64,000 nt of DNA, taken from Pempheris klunzingeri. Lineage: Eukaryota; Chordata; Actinopteri; Acropomatiformes; Pempheridae. The stretch covers positions 18,365,618 to 18,429,617 of the forward strand of contig NC_092013.1 of NCBI RefSeq assembly GCF_042242105.1. The letters are read 5' to 3'. Below the pieces are notes generated by a model. It had not been told where the DNA came from and searched no databases. It saw only the letters and a list, made by a program, of their open reading frames with translations. Below, piece after piece: positions 34,801 to 45,346 of this stretch. Position numbers and translations under genes: made by a program. Every line of letters starts with the position of its first letter. Position 1 is the stretch's first letter.

Positions 34801-37800
34801 AAAAATAAAGATAAAACTTCAAGTTCTACAAAACTAGATGTAACGACTTAAGCCAAAGGAAGCAAATTCAACCAATCAAGAATCAAACACTCCTTACAGC
34901 ATTCAATAGGATCAGAGGCGATTTGAAGAGATATCAGCTGTCCTCCAGGCTGAGGAATGTGGACACGAAACACCAAACGCACGCGTGTGTTTTTTCGTCC
35001 AATGTCCGTCTCACCGTTCCTCAGCTCAATGTCGGCATTTCTTAACTTCAGGATTCCAACACAGTCAATCCTGTGAAATATCAGAAAAAAACCCATAAGA
35101 AAAACGTGTTCTGAAATCAGGCCGAAGCGCTTCTGTTTCGGTTAGTCGGTTATAACCTGGTTTTGTTCTCACATTTTGACAAAAAATGACGTTTTTGCTA
35201 CTGTTTTTCAGCGGTTCATCGTACATCAAGTTCATCAAAGCATTTGCTGCTGTAACACCCAGAGTCTGGTAGGTCTTTCTTGGAAAAACTCCCTGGCTCA
35301 CAGGAAGTGATGCATTTTACATTATGTTTCCGTCTGCAGCAACAGAAACTTGTTGGGAGCAAAAAAAGGCAAAAAAAAGTGATATGGGCAGAATCTCAGA
35401 CTTTATCAATAGAAAATGCAAAGAAGACAAATGTCACAGTGCAGTCTCTGTGACTCTGGAGTATGAAGGGTAAAAGCACCACAGTTGTGACTGCAGGACT
35501 ACTTAATAGGCACGAGGTAGTGAACAATGTTTGCACACGTGTGACTGTTGGTTGAAATGTGTCCCACAGTCTCTCTGGGATACTCACATCACTCTCATGT
35601 GGTTCTTGGGCTCCAGAGGGATCTCCAACACTTTGGTCCCATTGATCATCCTCTCCATGCTGGGAGTGGTGACGGTTTTCCCGGTGATGCGGTGGACCTG
35701 GTAGAAGGCGTGGGGTTTCAGGAGCCTCTCGTCGGCTGTCCCTATGAAGACCTGCAGCCCCAGTGGAGCTGTGCCTTGGTAACCGCGGAGCTAGTACGGG
35801 CAACAAAGGCGATTAAATGCCTGCTTCACACTGAATTAAACTAATACCATTAATGTCCATGGCTGCACAATAAATCTCTTTTCTCTGTGGGGATGATTTA
35901 ACGGGTCACTATCTAACTGGAATGGCAAGAACACTGCTTTGCATAGTCTGTTTGTGCAACAGTGGCAGGAAAAGCAACAGCAGTGGCTCATAAATGTACT
36001 CACCAGAGCAAATCAGCCAGAGACATGTACCAATAATTTACCTGATTCATAACTGTTGGTGTATTGTTTAGCACTGGAACAGTGCATGTCCTAATAACTT
36101 GTGGGATGACTTGTGGGTGACATGAAGCTCTTTAATTCATTTGCATGGCTGCCGGCTTTACATAAACACAGCATAAACCAGGAAATACCATCCTATATTT
36201 ACAATCTCTCCTGCTACTTCATCTCTCCTTTACAAAACTGACAGTGACGCGGATGTGAGGTGAGGGTGATCTTTCTCCCTTGCTTGCTTTTTCCTCCTTT
36301 GCACACCCCACACCCTCCAGGCACGACACACAAACACACACACACACACAAAAAAAGCACCTGAATTTCCGGGTGCCCTCCGTTCGACGTCTTTACAGCT
36401 CCGCGACTGCCCTCTGTCTCATAGTGAGCTCTGTGGTGAGATCTGGGCTGTTGCTGGATAAGAAGCTCGTACTGACCAGACTGACCGGGCAACGGCCACT
36501 CTAAAAGTGGAAGTGGAGCCACGGAGAGGCCGCTGGAGAAAAGAAACGACACGGCGGAACAATGTAGAGGAGGACAAAAACACATTTCATGGTGTACTTC
36601 ATAACTGGTCATTTGAGCTTACATTTGAGCCTAATAGAGAGACATGAATTCTCTGTTAGCAATAAAAAGGACAAACAACACACCCCATTGCTCCGTGATG
36701 GACTGGGAGAGGAGGAGGCCACACAGCTGGGAGCATATAGAAGGTTTCAGGCTTGACTTCGGCCCCTGCCCTGCCCATCCTCGGCTGCTCAGTGGCCCAG
36801 TCATACCCCTCTGCATACACACAGTCCTGTCTCTGGGCCTGCCCATGTGCATCTCGCACCACAGCAGAGGGAATCACTCTGGGTAGACTGGAGCTGAGGC
36901 TGCTGAGCATCTCCTCCAGAACTCCAGAGGAGGCCTGAGCTTCGGGCTGGAACTCAGCTTGGGCCTGGTATTGGTGGATGTAGGACCCTTGCTGCTCGTG
37001 GGGCGAGGGGATGGGGCTGGGGCTCCGGGAGCGCTGCTTGACAGGAGTGCCTCCCTGACAGGGGTGGGCCTGATCATAGGACCGCTTTCCGTGCGGCGAG
37101 GCAGAGCGGGACCGCTGGTGGGGAAGCGACGAGGCGGTGCGTTGGTCCTGAGGCAGGAGAAAGGTCTCATCCGTGACGCTGTTGCGAGGCGAAGCTCCTG
37201 GAGAGGAGTGGGCCGAGGAAGTGTGGATGCCCTGGAGGCCCGGGCAGAGGTCCAGGGCGGACAACACCATGCCACAGCTGCCTCCATTAGAGAGCGAGCC
37301 GCAAGGTGAAGCCAAAGGAGAGCACGCCTCTGCCGGCCAGCCTGTGGACGAGTTACTGCTGGCAGGGCTCACACACTCCCTGTAGGCCCCCAAAGCTTTG
37401 GTGCCGGGGCTCGGCTCCAGGGTCTGAGAGCTGAGAGAGTCACCAGATGGAGTGATCTCAATCCTGGGGCTGGGAGCAGGGATGGTCTCTGGTCTAGATG
37501 CCAGCCCCAGAGAGTCAAACACTGCCCCTGACAGGTGCTCTGCGGTGGGGCTGTGAGGGGAGGGGTCCTGAGTGGAGGCCGGCTGGTTGGGGGTGTAGAC
37601 AGCGTGGTGGTCGACCACCAGCAGGGGAGGTTGGTTGTCATTCTGAAGGAGAGCACCTGAGTCTTCTGTCAATAACCAAAGTGAGGATTAATTATGTAGT
37701 TTATTACTGCAAAGTACCCAACCTCTGCTACCATCCTCAGATAACTCCAAGATCCACTCCGGATATGTTACAAGACATAGAAATACTGCTCATGCAGTAA

Positions 37801-38562
37801 AAGCTTGTATCATATAACTTTTGCACAAAGTGTTCAGTTACGCCATTAAAAATTCATAAACTTACATTTACGGCTCCAGTGAAAAATCCTGTGCACATTT
37901 GTACATTCCTCAGTCAATATTTTGTACATTCCTACATAAAAAAAATGTTTAAACAGATTTTTCACAATTTCTATTGTAACTTTTTTTTGTTTCCTATTTA
38001 AGATTTCTGACTTGTGAAGTACTTTTTTTGTTTGGTCTTTGTATGATGTTATGCACCATAGGACCAAATACATTTCTATATACATGAAAGTCTGCTTGGC
38101 AGCCAATCTGATTCACTTAATCATCTTGTGCATCCAAGCCTTAAACTCAGATTTATGGTCATCACAGAGAAACTTTCCCCTCTCAGCTGCCTCTCTTTGG
38201 TGACACTCACTGAAGCTCAAACATCAAGCTCAACAACAAGTGAAGTAACACACTTTGTGACTGCAGGAGGACTTTAAAATGTTAACTGTACTACTATTCC
38301 TACTCCTGCAAACTCACCATAAAGCCACCATCTCTACACGCTCATGATAAAATACTGCAAATAAAACATGATGTAATTGGAGAGGAGAGGTTATGTTAAG
38401 TCTCTGCCAAAGCAGAATAACTCCTGCATACACACCTTTATCACAGCCCACAGGGAAATCCTCCCCAGGAGGATTATACAGAAACAGGTCAGAGAAGTCA
38501 TACTCCTCCTGAGTGATGTCCTGTCCCAGACCCTCGGCCAGGCCCAAACCTCCAGAAGTCAT
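28891..38562 (-). CDS. nfatc2: NFATc2 transcription factor (10 coding exons)
   Basis: Calcium-responsive transcription factor, dephosphorylated by calcineurin and imported into the nucleus, where it binds DNA with AP-1. Coding exons in transcript order: 38436-38562, 36684-37665, 36361-36532, 35588-35790, 34898-35070, 34488-34628, 33183-33238, 32734-32866, 30764-31405, 28891-28937; every junction keeps phase. The protein is 891 aa (human 925). Features: an N-terminal acidic segment EEYDFSDLF, calcineurin docking SPRIEIT (residues 108-114), serine-proline repeats, and a Rel homology region starting near residue 375 with the DNA loop [14 protein letters not shown], followed by [21 protein letters not shown]. 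The IPT domain has [12 protein letters not shown], which favours NFATc2 over NFATc1, and the basic [11 protein letters not shown]. The C-terminal exon ends [15 protein letters not shown]. The first nuclear-localisation segment (human GAKRRHS) reads HGKRSYD here. The start was chosen because exon 1 resembles the human acidic N-terminus; an additional upstream first exon is possible. Confidence 0.95.
28938..30763 (-). other. nfatc2: nfatc2 last intron
   Basis: About 1.8 kb of AT-rich sequence between the penultimate and last coding exons. Human NFATC2 uses alternative 3' ends here, but I could not find an extra exon with good splice sites in this copy. Confidence 0.4.
31555..31935 (-). repeat. 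Dispersed repeat family B, copy 2 (inverted)
   Basis: Inverted relative to copy 1. It begins with gatgctaacatgttgatgtttagctgg and ends with agccatgctgctagcac, the complement of phrases at 20300-20390 and 60280-60390. It lies in an nfatc2 intron. Confidence 0.5.
33305..33480. repeat. Partial copy of foldback repeat family A
   Basis: Carries cagtctttgggctaagctaaggtggttgg and gtggtattgatcttctcatca, matching the right arm of the copies at 14228 and 44890. Confidence 0.5.
34230..34400. repeat. Partial copy of foldback repeat family A
   Basis: Reads agcagttcaacattttgggacat, then agattgataccactctcacg and a gttagcttactaacc stretch, the left arm of the family, in the nfatc2 intron between 34628 and 33238. 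Confidence 0.5.
36330..36356. repeat. Short CA/A repeat beside nfatc2 exon 3 donor
   Basis: CA units followed by an A run lie four bases beyond the donor of the exon at 36361-36532. Confidence 0.8.
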
Positions 38563-38819
38563 CTCCAGCTCTCAATGTAGAAATCCTCCCTCGACGAGTA
38601 TATCTTTTCTAATAACTTTGAAACCCGCCAACAAAATTAAGCCGTATGCAAATGATGAAAAATGAAAGAAACGATGCGGACGATGTGACAGTTTTTCTCT
38701 CCTAAGACACGTTGAAAACACAGGCAGCTGCTCAAATAAACCATCCAGCACCGCGACATGAAAAAACGAGCGGCGACAGACGCTTCCTGTCACTGCTGAT
38801 GGTGACAAGCAGACAGGAG

Positions 38820-38859
<40 letters not shown>

Positions 38860-38960
38860 GTGCGCGTGTGCGCGTGCACTGAGAGCTTCAGCCTTCAAAC
38901 GCAGGCCTCATTTCCTCCCGTCAGAGTCACAGTGAACCTGTTATGAAATATAAGGGGAAG
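38563..38960 (-). promoter_or_regulatory. nfatc2: nfatc2 5' flank with (TG)n tract
   Basis: Region directly upstream of the nfatc2 start codon. It contains a (TG)n run with CG steps at 38822-38878 and scattered CpG. No TATA box was seen at a convincing distance. The 5' UTR and promoter must lie here or further upstream if there is another exon. Confidence 0.35.
38822..38878. repeat. (TG)n microsatellite upstream of nfatc2
   Basis: Continuous TG dinucleotides ending in CGTG/CGCG steps, about 260 bases upstream of the start codon. Confidence 0.95.
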
Positions 38961-39351
38961 CCTAATATGCAGCAGTCTGTTCCCAGCTGGAATATAATCA
39001 ATATATTTGAGCACAGCTGACGTTGTAATTATTTCTAATTATTATAGTTTCATAACATTATGATTAACTGTTTTTTTTTCATTCTTCTTTCACTGTACCT
39101 ATTGTGCAATGGAGGAATCTAACCAAGCGGCCTAGTATGTATCTACCGTACTACTGTACACACTTAAGTACAATTTTAAAAGTGTTTCTACATCTCAGAG
39201 GGAAATATTATACTTTTTACTCACATTACTACTCTTATCTTTGGTTACCTTACAAATGACAAAGATTTATTTCCAGCAAAATACACAAAGAGCTCATAAA
39301 ATATGATGTTTTGTTGTAAATGAAACTACCTGACAGCATATAGGTCACAAG

Positions 39352-39605
39352 TACAGCTGAAACAATTAGCTGATCAATCAGTTAGTTGATTGACAGAATA
39401 TTAATCGATAACTATTTTGATAATCGTTCAAGTCGTTTTTCATGTGGAAAGATTTTATGGTTCCAGCTTCACAAACGTGAGGAGTTGCTGATTTTCCTTT
39501 TATTATTTTAATAATTGGGATTTTAATGTTGTTGGTTGGACAAAACAAGCGCTGTGAAGGCGTCACTTTGGGCTCTGAGGAAATGTGATGCCATTTCTCA
39601 GTATT
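39352..39605. repeat. Copy of the MITE-like repeat (intergenic)
   Basis: Contains taatcgataactattttgataatcg, ggttccagcttcacaaacgtgagg and ttggacaaaacaagcgctgtgaagg, typical of the family; one of the better preserved copies here. Confidence 0.65.
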
Positions 39606-40443
39606 TTCTGGATTTTTACAAACCAGATTAATTCATAAAGAAAGCTGAAGTTGAGGTACATGAATAATCTTCTAATGAAATATATTGTATAATAAACAGT
39701 AACAGGGGACATTTTTGTGCTTTGAATACTTTTTAATACATTTTCTTGATTATACTGATTATATTTTCTTACTTAAGTAACATTTGCAATGCAAGACTTT
39801 TACTTAGAACTTTTACTTAAGTAAAGGTAAGCGGGAACAAATAAAAGTTGTATTTCGTTTAATTTCTGTGTGGTCATTAGATATGAAATAGACATACAGC
39901 TAAAATTAAGTACAACAAAGCAGTACAAGGATAGAAAAATAAACATTTAACTATGTTTATTGTCTAACAACATACAACGTTTATGTACAAGTCAAGTTTT
40001 TCTGTATGTTTCTTTAAAAAAATAGATTGCTTTGTACTGTATATACCTGGGTGGTTATGTACAGTATGTGCATGTCTACATGACTATAGAAGTTACATAA
40101 GTGACATATTGACTGTCTCTTAATTTGTGTATTAAAAAAAAAATTTAAATTTAAAATGAATATGGTGTTTTAACACATGATTTGTCTAACATAAAAAATA
40201 CACAAATAAAAAGTCAGTACAAGCAGCTTTTAGCCACTGGGTGGCAGTATTGTACAATTTCCATCCACACATGAGTTCTGGTGCTGTAATTTAAAGGATC
40301 AGTTCATCCAATTAAAAAACAAAGCTGTATAAAAACCATGTGGATTTCTGCCTGTACCCCATTCTGTGGTTAAGGAGTCACCTTTAGTGCTTTCCATGCT
40401 GCTATATCACTTTCTCTGTATCACTCCCAATGAGGTTGTCTCT

Positions 40444-40512
40444 GGCTCTATAGCTCAGTGGTTAGAGCACCGGTCTTGTAAACCAGGGGTCATGAGTTCC
40501 TCCCTGGGGCCT
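40444..40512 (+). tRNA. tRNA-Thr (TGT)-like sequence with shortened T arm, probable pseudogene
   Basis: The 7-bp acceptor stem pairs fully, with two G-T pairs (40444-40450 with 40505-40511), followed by a discriminator T at 40512. The D arm carries a good A box (tagctcagtggttagagc). The anticodon loop CTTGTAA gives TGT at 40477-40479. The anticodon stem has one C-A mismatch. The T arm is about four nucleotides short: between the variable region and the acceptor there are 13 bases (40492-40504) instead of 17, the 3' half of the T stem is missing and the B box is broken. The total is 69 nt against about 73. It could be a degraded gene or the head of a tRNA-derived SINE. Confidence 0.7.
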
Positions 40513-42194
40513 TACTTCTTAATAATTGGCACATTTGTGACATAACAAGGAATTCAAACTCAGTGTATGACCATATCACTGGAGTTATGTGTAATGCAAT
40601 GATTTGGTTGGGCTAGTCCTTGATATGATAACAAACCCTTGACAGATATTGATAAGTTCCATGCATATCTGCTCTCTTGATACAATTATCTGTACTTGAG
40701 GAGGGAGTTTTACTCACAGAGGAAAAGAATCAGCAGATATCCCACCAAGCCATTGATTAACCCTTGAATGCCAAGTCTGATATATACACCTCTACATCAT
40801 CAGTGGGATATTTTTTTGTATTTTATCTGTGTTTTATATGTTTTGTTTGTTGAAGATAAACAAACTGTGAGCAATAAATTGCACAAAAATGCCGGATGTA
40901 GCAAAAATGATACAAATTAAAACTTTTTATACTTAAAAAGAATTTTTTTTTGTAGTTTGTCAGAAGGTTCAATAAACACTCCAGTTTCAAAAAATTAGAA
41001 TTTTCTGGCAATTATTACCCATAAAGGGTTAAAAACATAGACGATATATTACTTGTGTCAGTGATAAAAACGAGATCAGAAACAAAGATCACCTTAAATC
41101 ATCTTGATAATCATCTGGAAGCTGTTTTGCCTTTCATTCAACAGGCTCCATCATTCCTCCTGACTGGTAAAGCCTGTCAGACTGGAGGCATTTTAACCCC
41201 CTCTGACTGGTTCACGTGCTGATGTCACCTGAGGTCACGTGAGTCTTCAGGTCCCGTGGCAGTCATGCGTCAGTCATCAGAGTTGCATGAATCAAGGTGT
41301 GAAATTGTGTAAAACTGCCAGGGAGGGCACGTCACAACGACTTTCAGACCGTTTGTACGTGCTCAGGGCTGTTTTCAAAAGAGCATCACTCATCCTTAAG
41401 ATTAACGTAAACGCAGTATTGGAAGAAGTACTCAGACCAGGATCGCAATGTACATTTAGTCCGTTACAGTCTAGTCCATCATTGACTATTATCAGCAAAA
41501 AGTAAAAATGCTTCTCCAGCAGCAAGTGAGTGATGTATTATCATATATCACCTTAACAGATTAAAAGCATTGATGCATCAGTGTGTAAGCAGCATTTTAT
41601 TGTTGTGGCCATAGTTTACTTCTTCTTCTACTTTTCATTTCAATTATAGTAACATGACATATAAGCTCTTAACCTCATAACTCACTTTCTTAACATAAGC
41701 AACACTGTTAACTTCAGCATAGAGTAACAGTAGACAATGATATTGTGTAACATGATTTTGAGATTGTAGGATTAGGTCAGTATAGTAACGCTGTATTAAA
41801 ATACTGCCCCTTTCTGATTATGAACCAAAGGTAGTAGATTATATAAGGTTTAAAGTCGAGATTTCTTTATTTGAATGTTGGATGTAAAAAAAGTAGCAAA
41901 TTTGAATGTTTCAAGTTAACTGAAAATACCTCATAACTGTACATAATTACAGTACTTAACCCTGTAACCCTGTTTACTTTGTAGATGGAATTTATCACCT
42001 ACACAAGTGGTTCCCAATCTGGAGATCAGGACCGGCAAAGGGGGCCTCTGAGGGGTCAGAAGATCACTGCAAAAATCTGCTTCCTATCAAGTTATTTTTG
42101 CTTGTAACTTGAGTCTGTAAAGAATTTACCAGCACTGTGAGAATTTTTCTGAGACAGTTTGTTGTTCAATTATGATAAATTATAAGTATTTAAG

Positions 42195-42370
42195 TAATTT
42201 TAAGCAAAAATACCAAATATTTCCTAGTTTTAGCTTCTCAAATAAGAGCTTGAAGCTTGATGCTTTTCTTTGTCAAGAGTAATTCTAAAGTTGATATGTT
42301 TTGGACTGTTGTTTGGACAAACGAGTCATAATTATCTGCTCTGGGAAACTATGACGACTTTTACTATTTA
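42195..42370. repeat. Diverged copy of the MITE-like repeat
   Basis: Contains ttaagcaaaaataccaaatatttcc, ttttagcttctcaaataag and gttttggactgttgtttggaca in family order; no termini visible. Confidence 0.45.
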
Positions 42371-42544
42371 ACTCTAGTTCACTCATTTACACATCAATCA
42401 CAAAATGCTGGCCTGACCAGCCACAGCAATTTGGGGTTCAGTGTCTAGACATGTGGACTGGACAAATGGGGGATTGAACCATCAACTCTGTGATTAGGGG
42501 ATGACCCACTAACACCCACGATCCACACCACTCCAATGAATCAA

Positions 42545-42945
42545 TCTGTTTCCAGTATTTCAGATGTCAGCCAGAAAAGAAGGAGTTGTCATCTGCATAG
42601 CTGTGGTAGGAAAAGCCATGTGAGTGAAGAACAAAGCCAAGTGACTTGGTGTAAAGAGAAAAGAGGAGAGGACCCAGAACAGAATCCTGAGGGACCTCAT
42701 GAGGCTACAAGGTTCAGACACATTTATCCTGTAAATGGACCTTCAGGTAGGATGTGAACAGGAACCTGAGACACCCGGTCCTTGGAAAGTGGAGAGGAGA
42801 ATCTGGTGGGTCACTGTGTAAAAAGATGTGGAGAAGTCCAGAAGGATGATGATGGAGGAGCGGGAGGCTGCTCTAGCAGTGTGGCGTTCCTCTGTGACGC
42901 CAAGGAGGGTGGTCTCAGTTGACTGGTGACAGTTTAAGACGAGTC
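42545..42945 (-). pseudogene. Decayed LINE reverse transcriptase fragment, L2/Rex-like
   Basis: The minus-strand translation gives TETTLLGVTE, ARAASRSSIIILLDFS and THQILLSTF in one frame. After a break it gives [15 protein letters not shown] and [11 protein letters not shown]. These are the order and wording of reverse transcriptase motifs A to C of L2-clade LINEs common in fish, including the catalytic YADD. Stops and frame changes show that it is dead. Only about 400 bases remain. Confidence 0.6.
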
Positions 42946-43350
42946 ACAAGTCAACAAGGTGGGGAACTCTGGTTCTACAAAGAAAATACATCGTGCCAAA
43001 CACATGTGACCATTTAGCTTTGTTTAAAGTATTCAATCAAAAGTGTTTCTTTATCTGAAAAGGATTTAGATTTATTTCATGTACAACTGCACAGATTAGC
43101 TCAAATTAGTTTATAGTGATTTAAATCCAGCACTGGGCCAACTCTACAGAAAGCAGAGGTAATACAGTAAAGAAAAGAAAAAAACAAAAACAAGAAAAAC
43201 ATGCCTACATTCAGCTAATAAAACAAAGCTTTTTGATACTTGTTTAGTTCGTCAGGCTGTAAAAAATCAGATCACCTTCCTTTAATACGAAGTCTTAGAA
43301 ATGCACCAGTTTGAGAAATAAACACAATGACAGCAATAACAGTAATAATG

Positions 43351-43351
<1 letters not shown>

Positions 43352-43384
<33 letters not shown>
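43352..43384. repeat. (TA)n microsatellite
   Basis: About 16 TA units in intergenic DNA. Confidence 0.95.
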
Positions 43385-43389
<5 letters not shown>

Positions 43390-44309
43390 TCTTAACAATG
43401 TTACAAAGTGCTTCACAAAAAGACAGAATACAACAAAACAAAAATAACAACATATAAAAAATAAAATGAATCAAAATAGAATTCGCTCCTGGACATGGAA
43501 GGCAAATGCCTGATAGCCCTTATGCTCTCTAGTCTGGCTCTGGGAATGACTAGAAAGCCACCCACAGCTGATCCGAGAAGGTGTCCAGGCTCATGAGATC
43601 ATGATTAGGGGCCTGGTGATGTAAGGCCTTGAAGGTCAGCAATAGAATCTTAAAGTCAGAAATGAGGGGAAATCCAATGTAAGGAGGCCAGAGTAGGAGT
43701 TATATGAACTCTTTGTTTTTGTAAACAAAAGATGGGGAATTTATAACAGCAACAGAAAAGGTAGACAGATAGAATAAGTTGGCTCAGACCCTTTTAGACC
43801 AGGCCAAGTTTCACAGTGTGGGAGAAAGATGGATTGGTGTAAAGCTTAGCAGGACCAGAATGGAGCTTTCACCTTTATTTGCAGCAAGGAGTAAGTCATT
43901 TGTCACCTTAGTACAGTACAGTATAGAGCTGAAAGAGAAAATTAGGTTTCTTTAACCTTTTTAACCTTTAAAGTTTCTTTTGCATGTTTAAAATAAGAAG
44001 GAAAAATATCAGTGGCCAAAGAGCAGTTAATAATTCTCTTACTCTTCTCCACCTTTCTAATGAAACAATTCAGAGATTTCTTCAGTGTTAGAGGTGGGGG
44101 AACTGCTCACGACACAATCAGTGACCTTGAATAAGACTGTGGGAAGATTGTGTGAATTTTAGGAAATGAAACTGGAGAAACAAACTCATTTTGCCTCTTT
44201 AGCAGCAGTCTGATAGTTTATTAATGTTAAGACTTGCAAGCTATTAGGCTTTCATAGCCATAGAGTGTGTTCATTGAGCCACGGGGAAGGATAATGTTTT
44301 GATAATATA

Positions 44310-45346
44310 TTTATTTCAGTGAATAAAATATGTCTCTAAATAAAACAATGTACAATATTACAATACTATAATTGCACTTTATATACACAATGTATATAAA
44401 ATAAACATATATGTGACCTAAATATATATATATATATAAATGTTAAGGAAAAGCAAAAAGTAATAGTCTGACATTTACATACACATGTCTGAGGTGAGGA
44501 TATTACATAAAGATTTTAGGACAGCTGCCTTGGTACAACATTCAATTTGTACATAACTGGCATTTTGGTCAGTCATTAACAGTCATAAGTAATAGTTTTA
44601 AATAGGTTTGAGGTATTCATGGTATTATTTACATTTACATTTAGACTATTTTTCCTTTTTTCTATTTACAGAGCAGCAATACAGGGAGTCACTGGACCAT
44701 CAGGGCCATGGCAACAGAGGTATCGTCTTGCTGTCACTACGTCCAGAAGAGTTGAATATGGAGCCTGAGAGTGGAGGAAAAGAAGAAATAATTAATCAGC
44801 GTGTCGCAGTCTGGATGTCCCCTTACAGTGAATAAGAGAGCTAAATTGAAACCAAATTTCCCAAGAAAGACACGTCAGACTTGCAGCAATAGTTTGAGTT
44901 AGAAAAGGAGATTGATACCACTCTCATGTGTGTATGGTAAATATGAAGCTACAGCCAGCAGCAGCTAGCTTAGCTTAACCTAGCTTAGTTTAGCTTAGCA
45001 CAAAGACTGAAAATAAGGGGAAACAGCTAGCCTGGTCCTGTCCAATGAGTCCTATCCAATGACAGACTTTTTCTTGGCTATGACTGGTAACCTTCTGGAG
45101 AAATAGTCCAACTCATAACTCCCCAAAAAACAGCAGCCCTAATCCTTCTGGCTGGACCGAGCCAGACAGAGCCAGGCCAGCTGTTTGCTGGGTTTATACT
45201 ATGCTAAGCTAAGCTAAGCTAAGTGGCTGCTGGGTTTAGCTTCAGATATGAAAGTGGTACCAATCTTCTCACTTCAGTCTTGGCAAGAAAGAATGAGCAT
45301 ATAAACATTGAAATACAAATAGAGAGATTCAAGTTATCTTCTGACC
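44310..45346 (-). other. cyp24a1: Probable cyp24a1 3' UTR with AATAAA at 44310-44315
   Basis: The stop codon is at 45347-45349. The first convincing minus-strand AATAAA followed by A/T-rich sequence is at 44310-44315, about 1 kb away. The first third of this UTR is occupied by a foldback repeat (44890-45285). The end point is inferred. Confidence 0.45.
44890..45285. repeat. Foldback repeat family A inside the cyp24a1 3' UTR
   Basis: The left arm reads gagattgataccactctcatg, then agctagcttagcttaacc and gggaaacagctagcctgg. The right arm reads gccaggccagctgtttgctggg, then ctaagctaagctaagctaag and gaaagtggtaccaatcttctcac, the inverse complement of the left arm. The arms could pair into a long imperfect hairpin in the transcript. 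Confidence 0.7.

Larger units (their letters stand above)
38961..44309. other. Repeat-rich intergenic region between cyp24a1 and nfatc2
   Basis: About 5.3 kb without a recognisable host protein gene. It holds two copies of the MITE-like repeat, a tRNA-Thr-like sequence, an L2-type LINE scrap and a TA repeat (each listed), plus a block near 43485-43900 (ggcctggtgatgtaaggccttgaaggtcag) that looks like another diverged fish repeat of unknown family. Confidence 0.5.

Noticed and set aside
36874..37385. Overlapping open frames of 70-137 codons on other frames of nfatc2 exon 2
   Set aside because: Shadows of the long real exon, whose frame carries the calcineurin docking motif and joins in phase to its neighbours.
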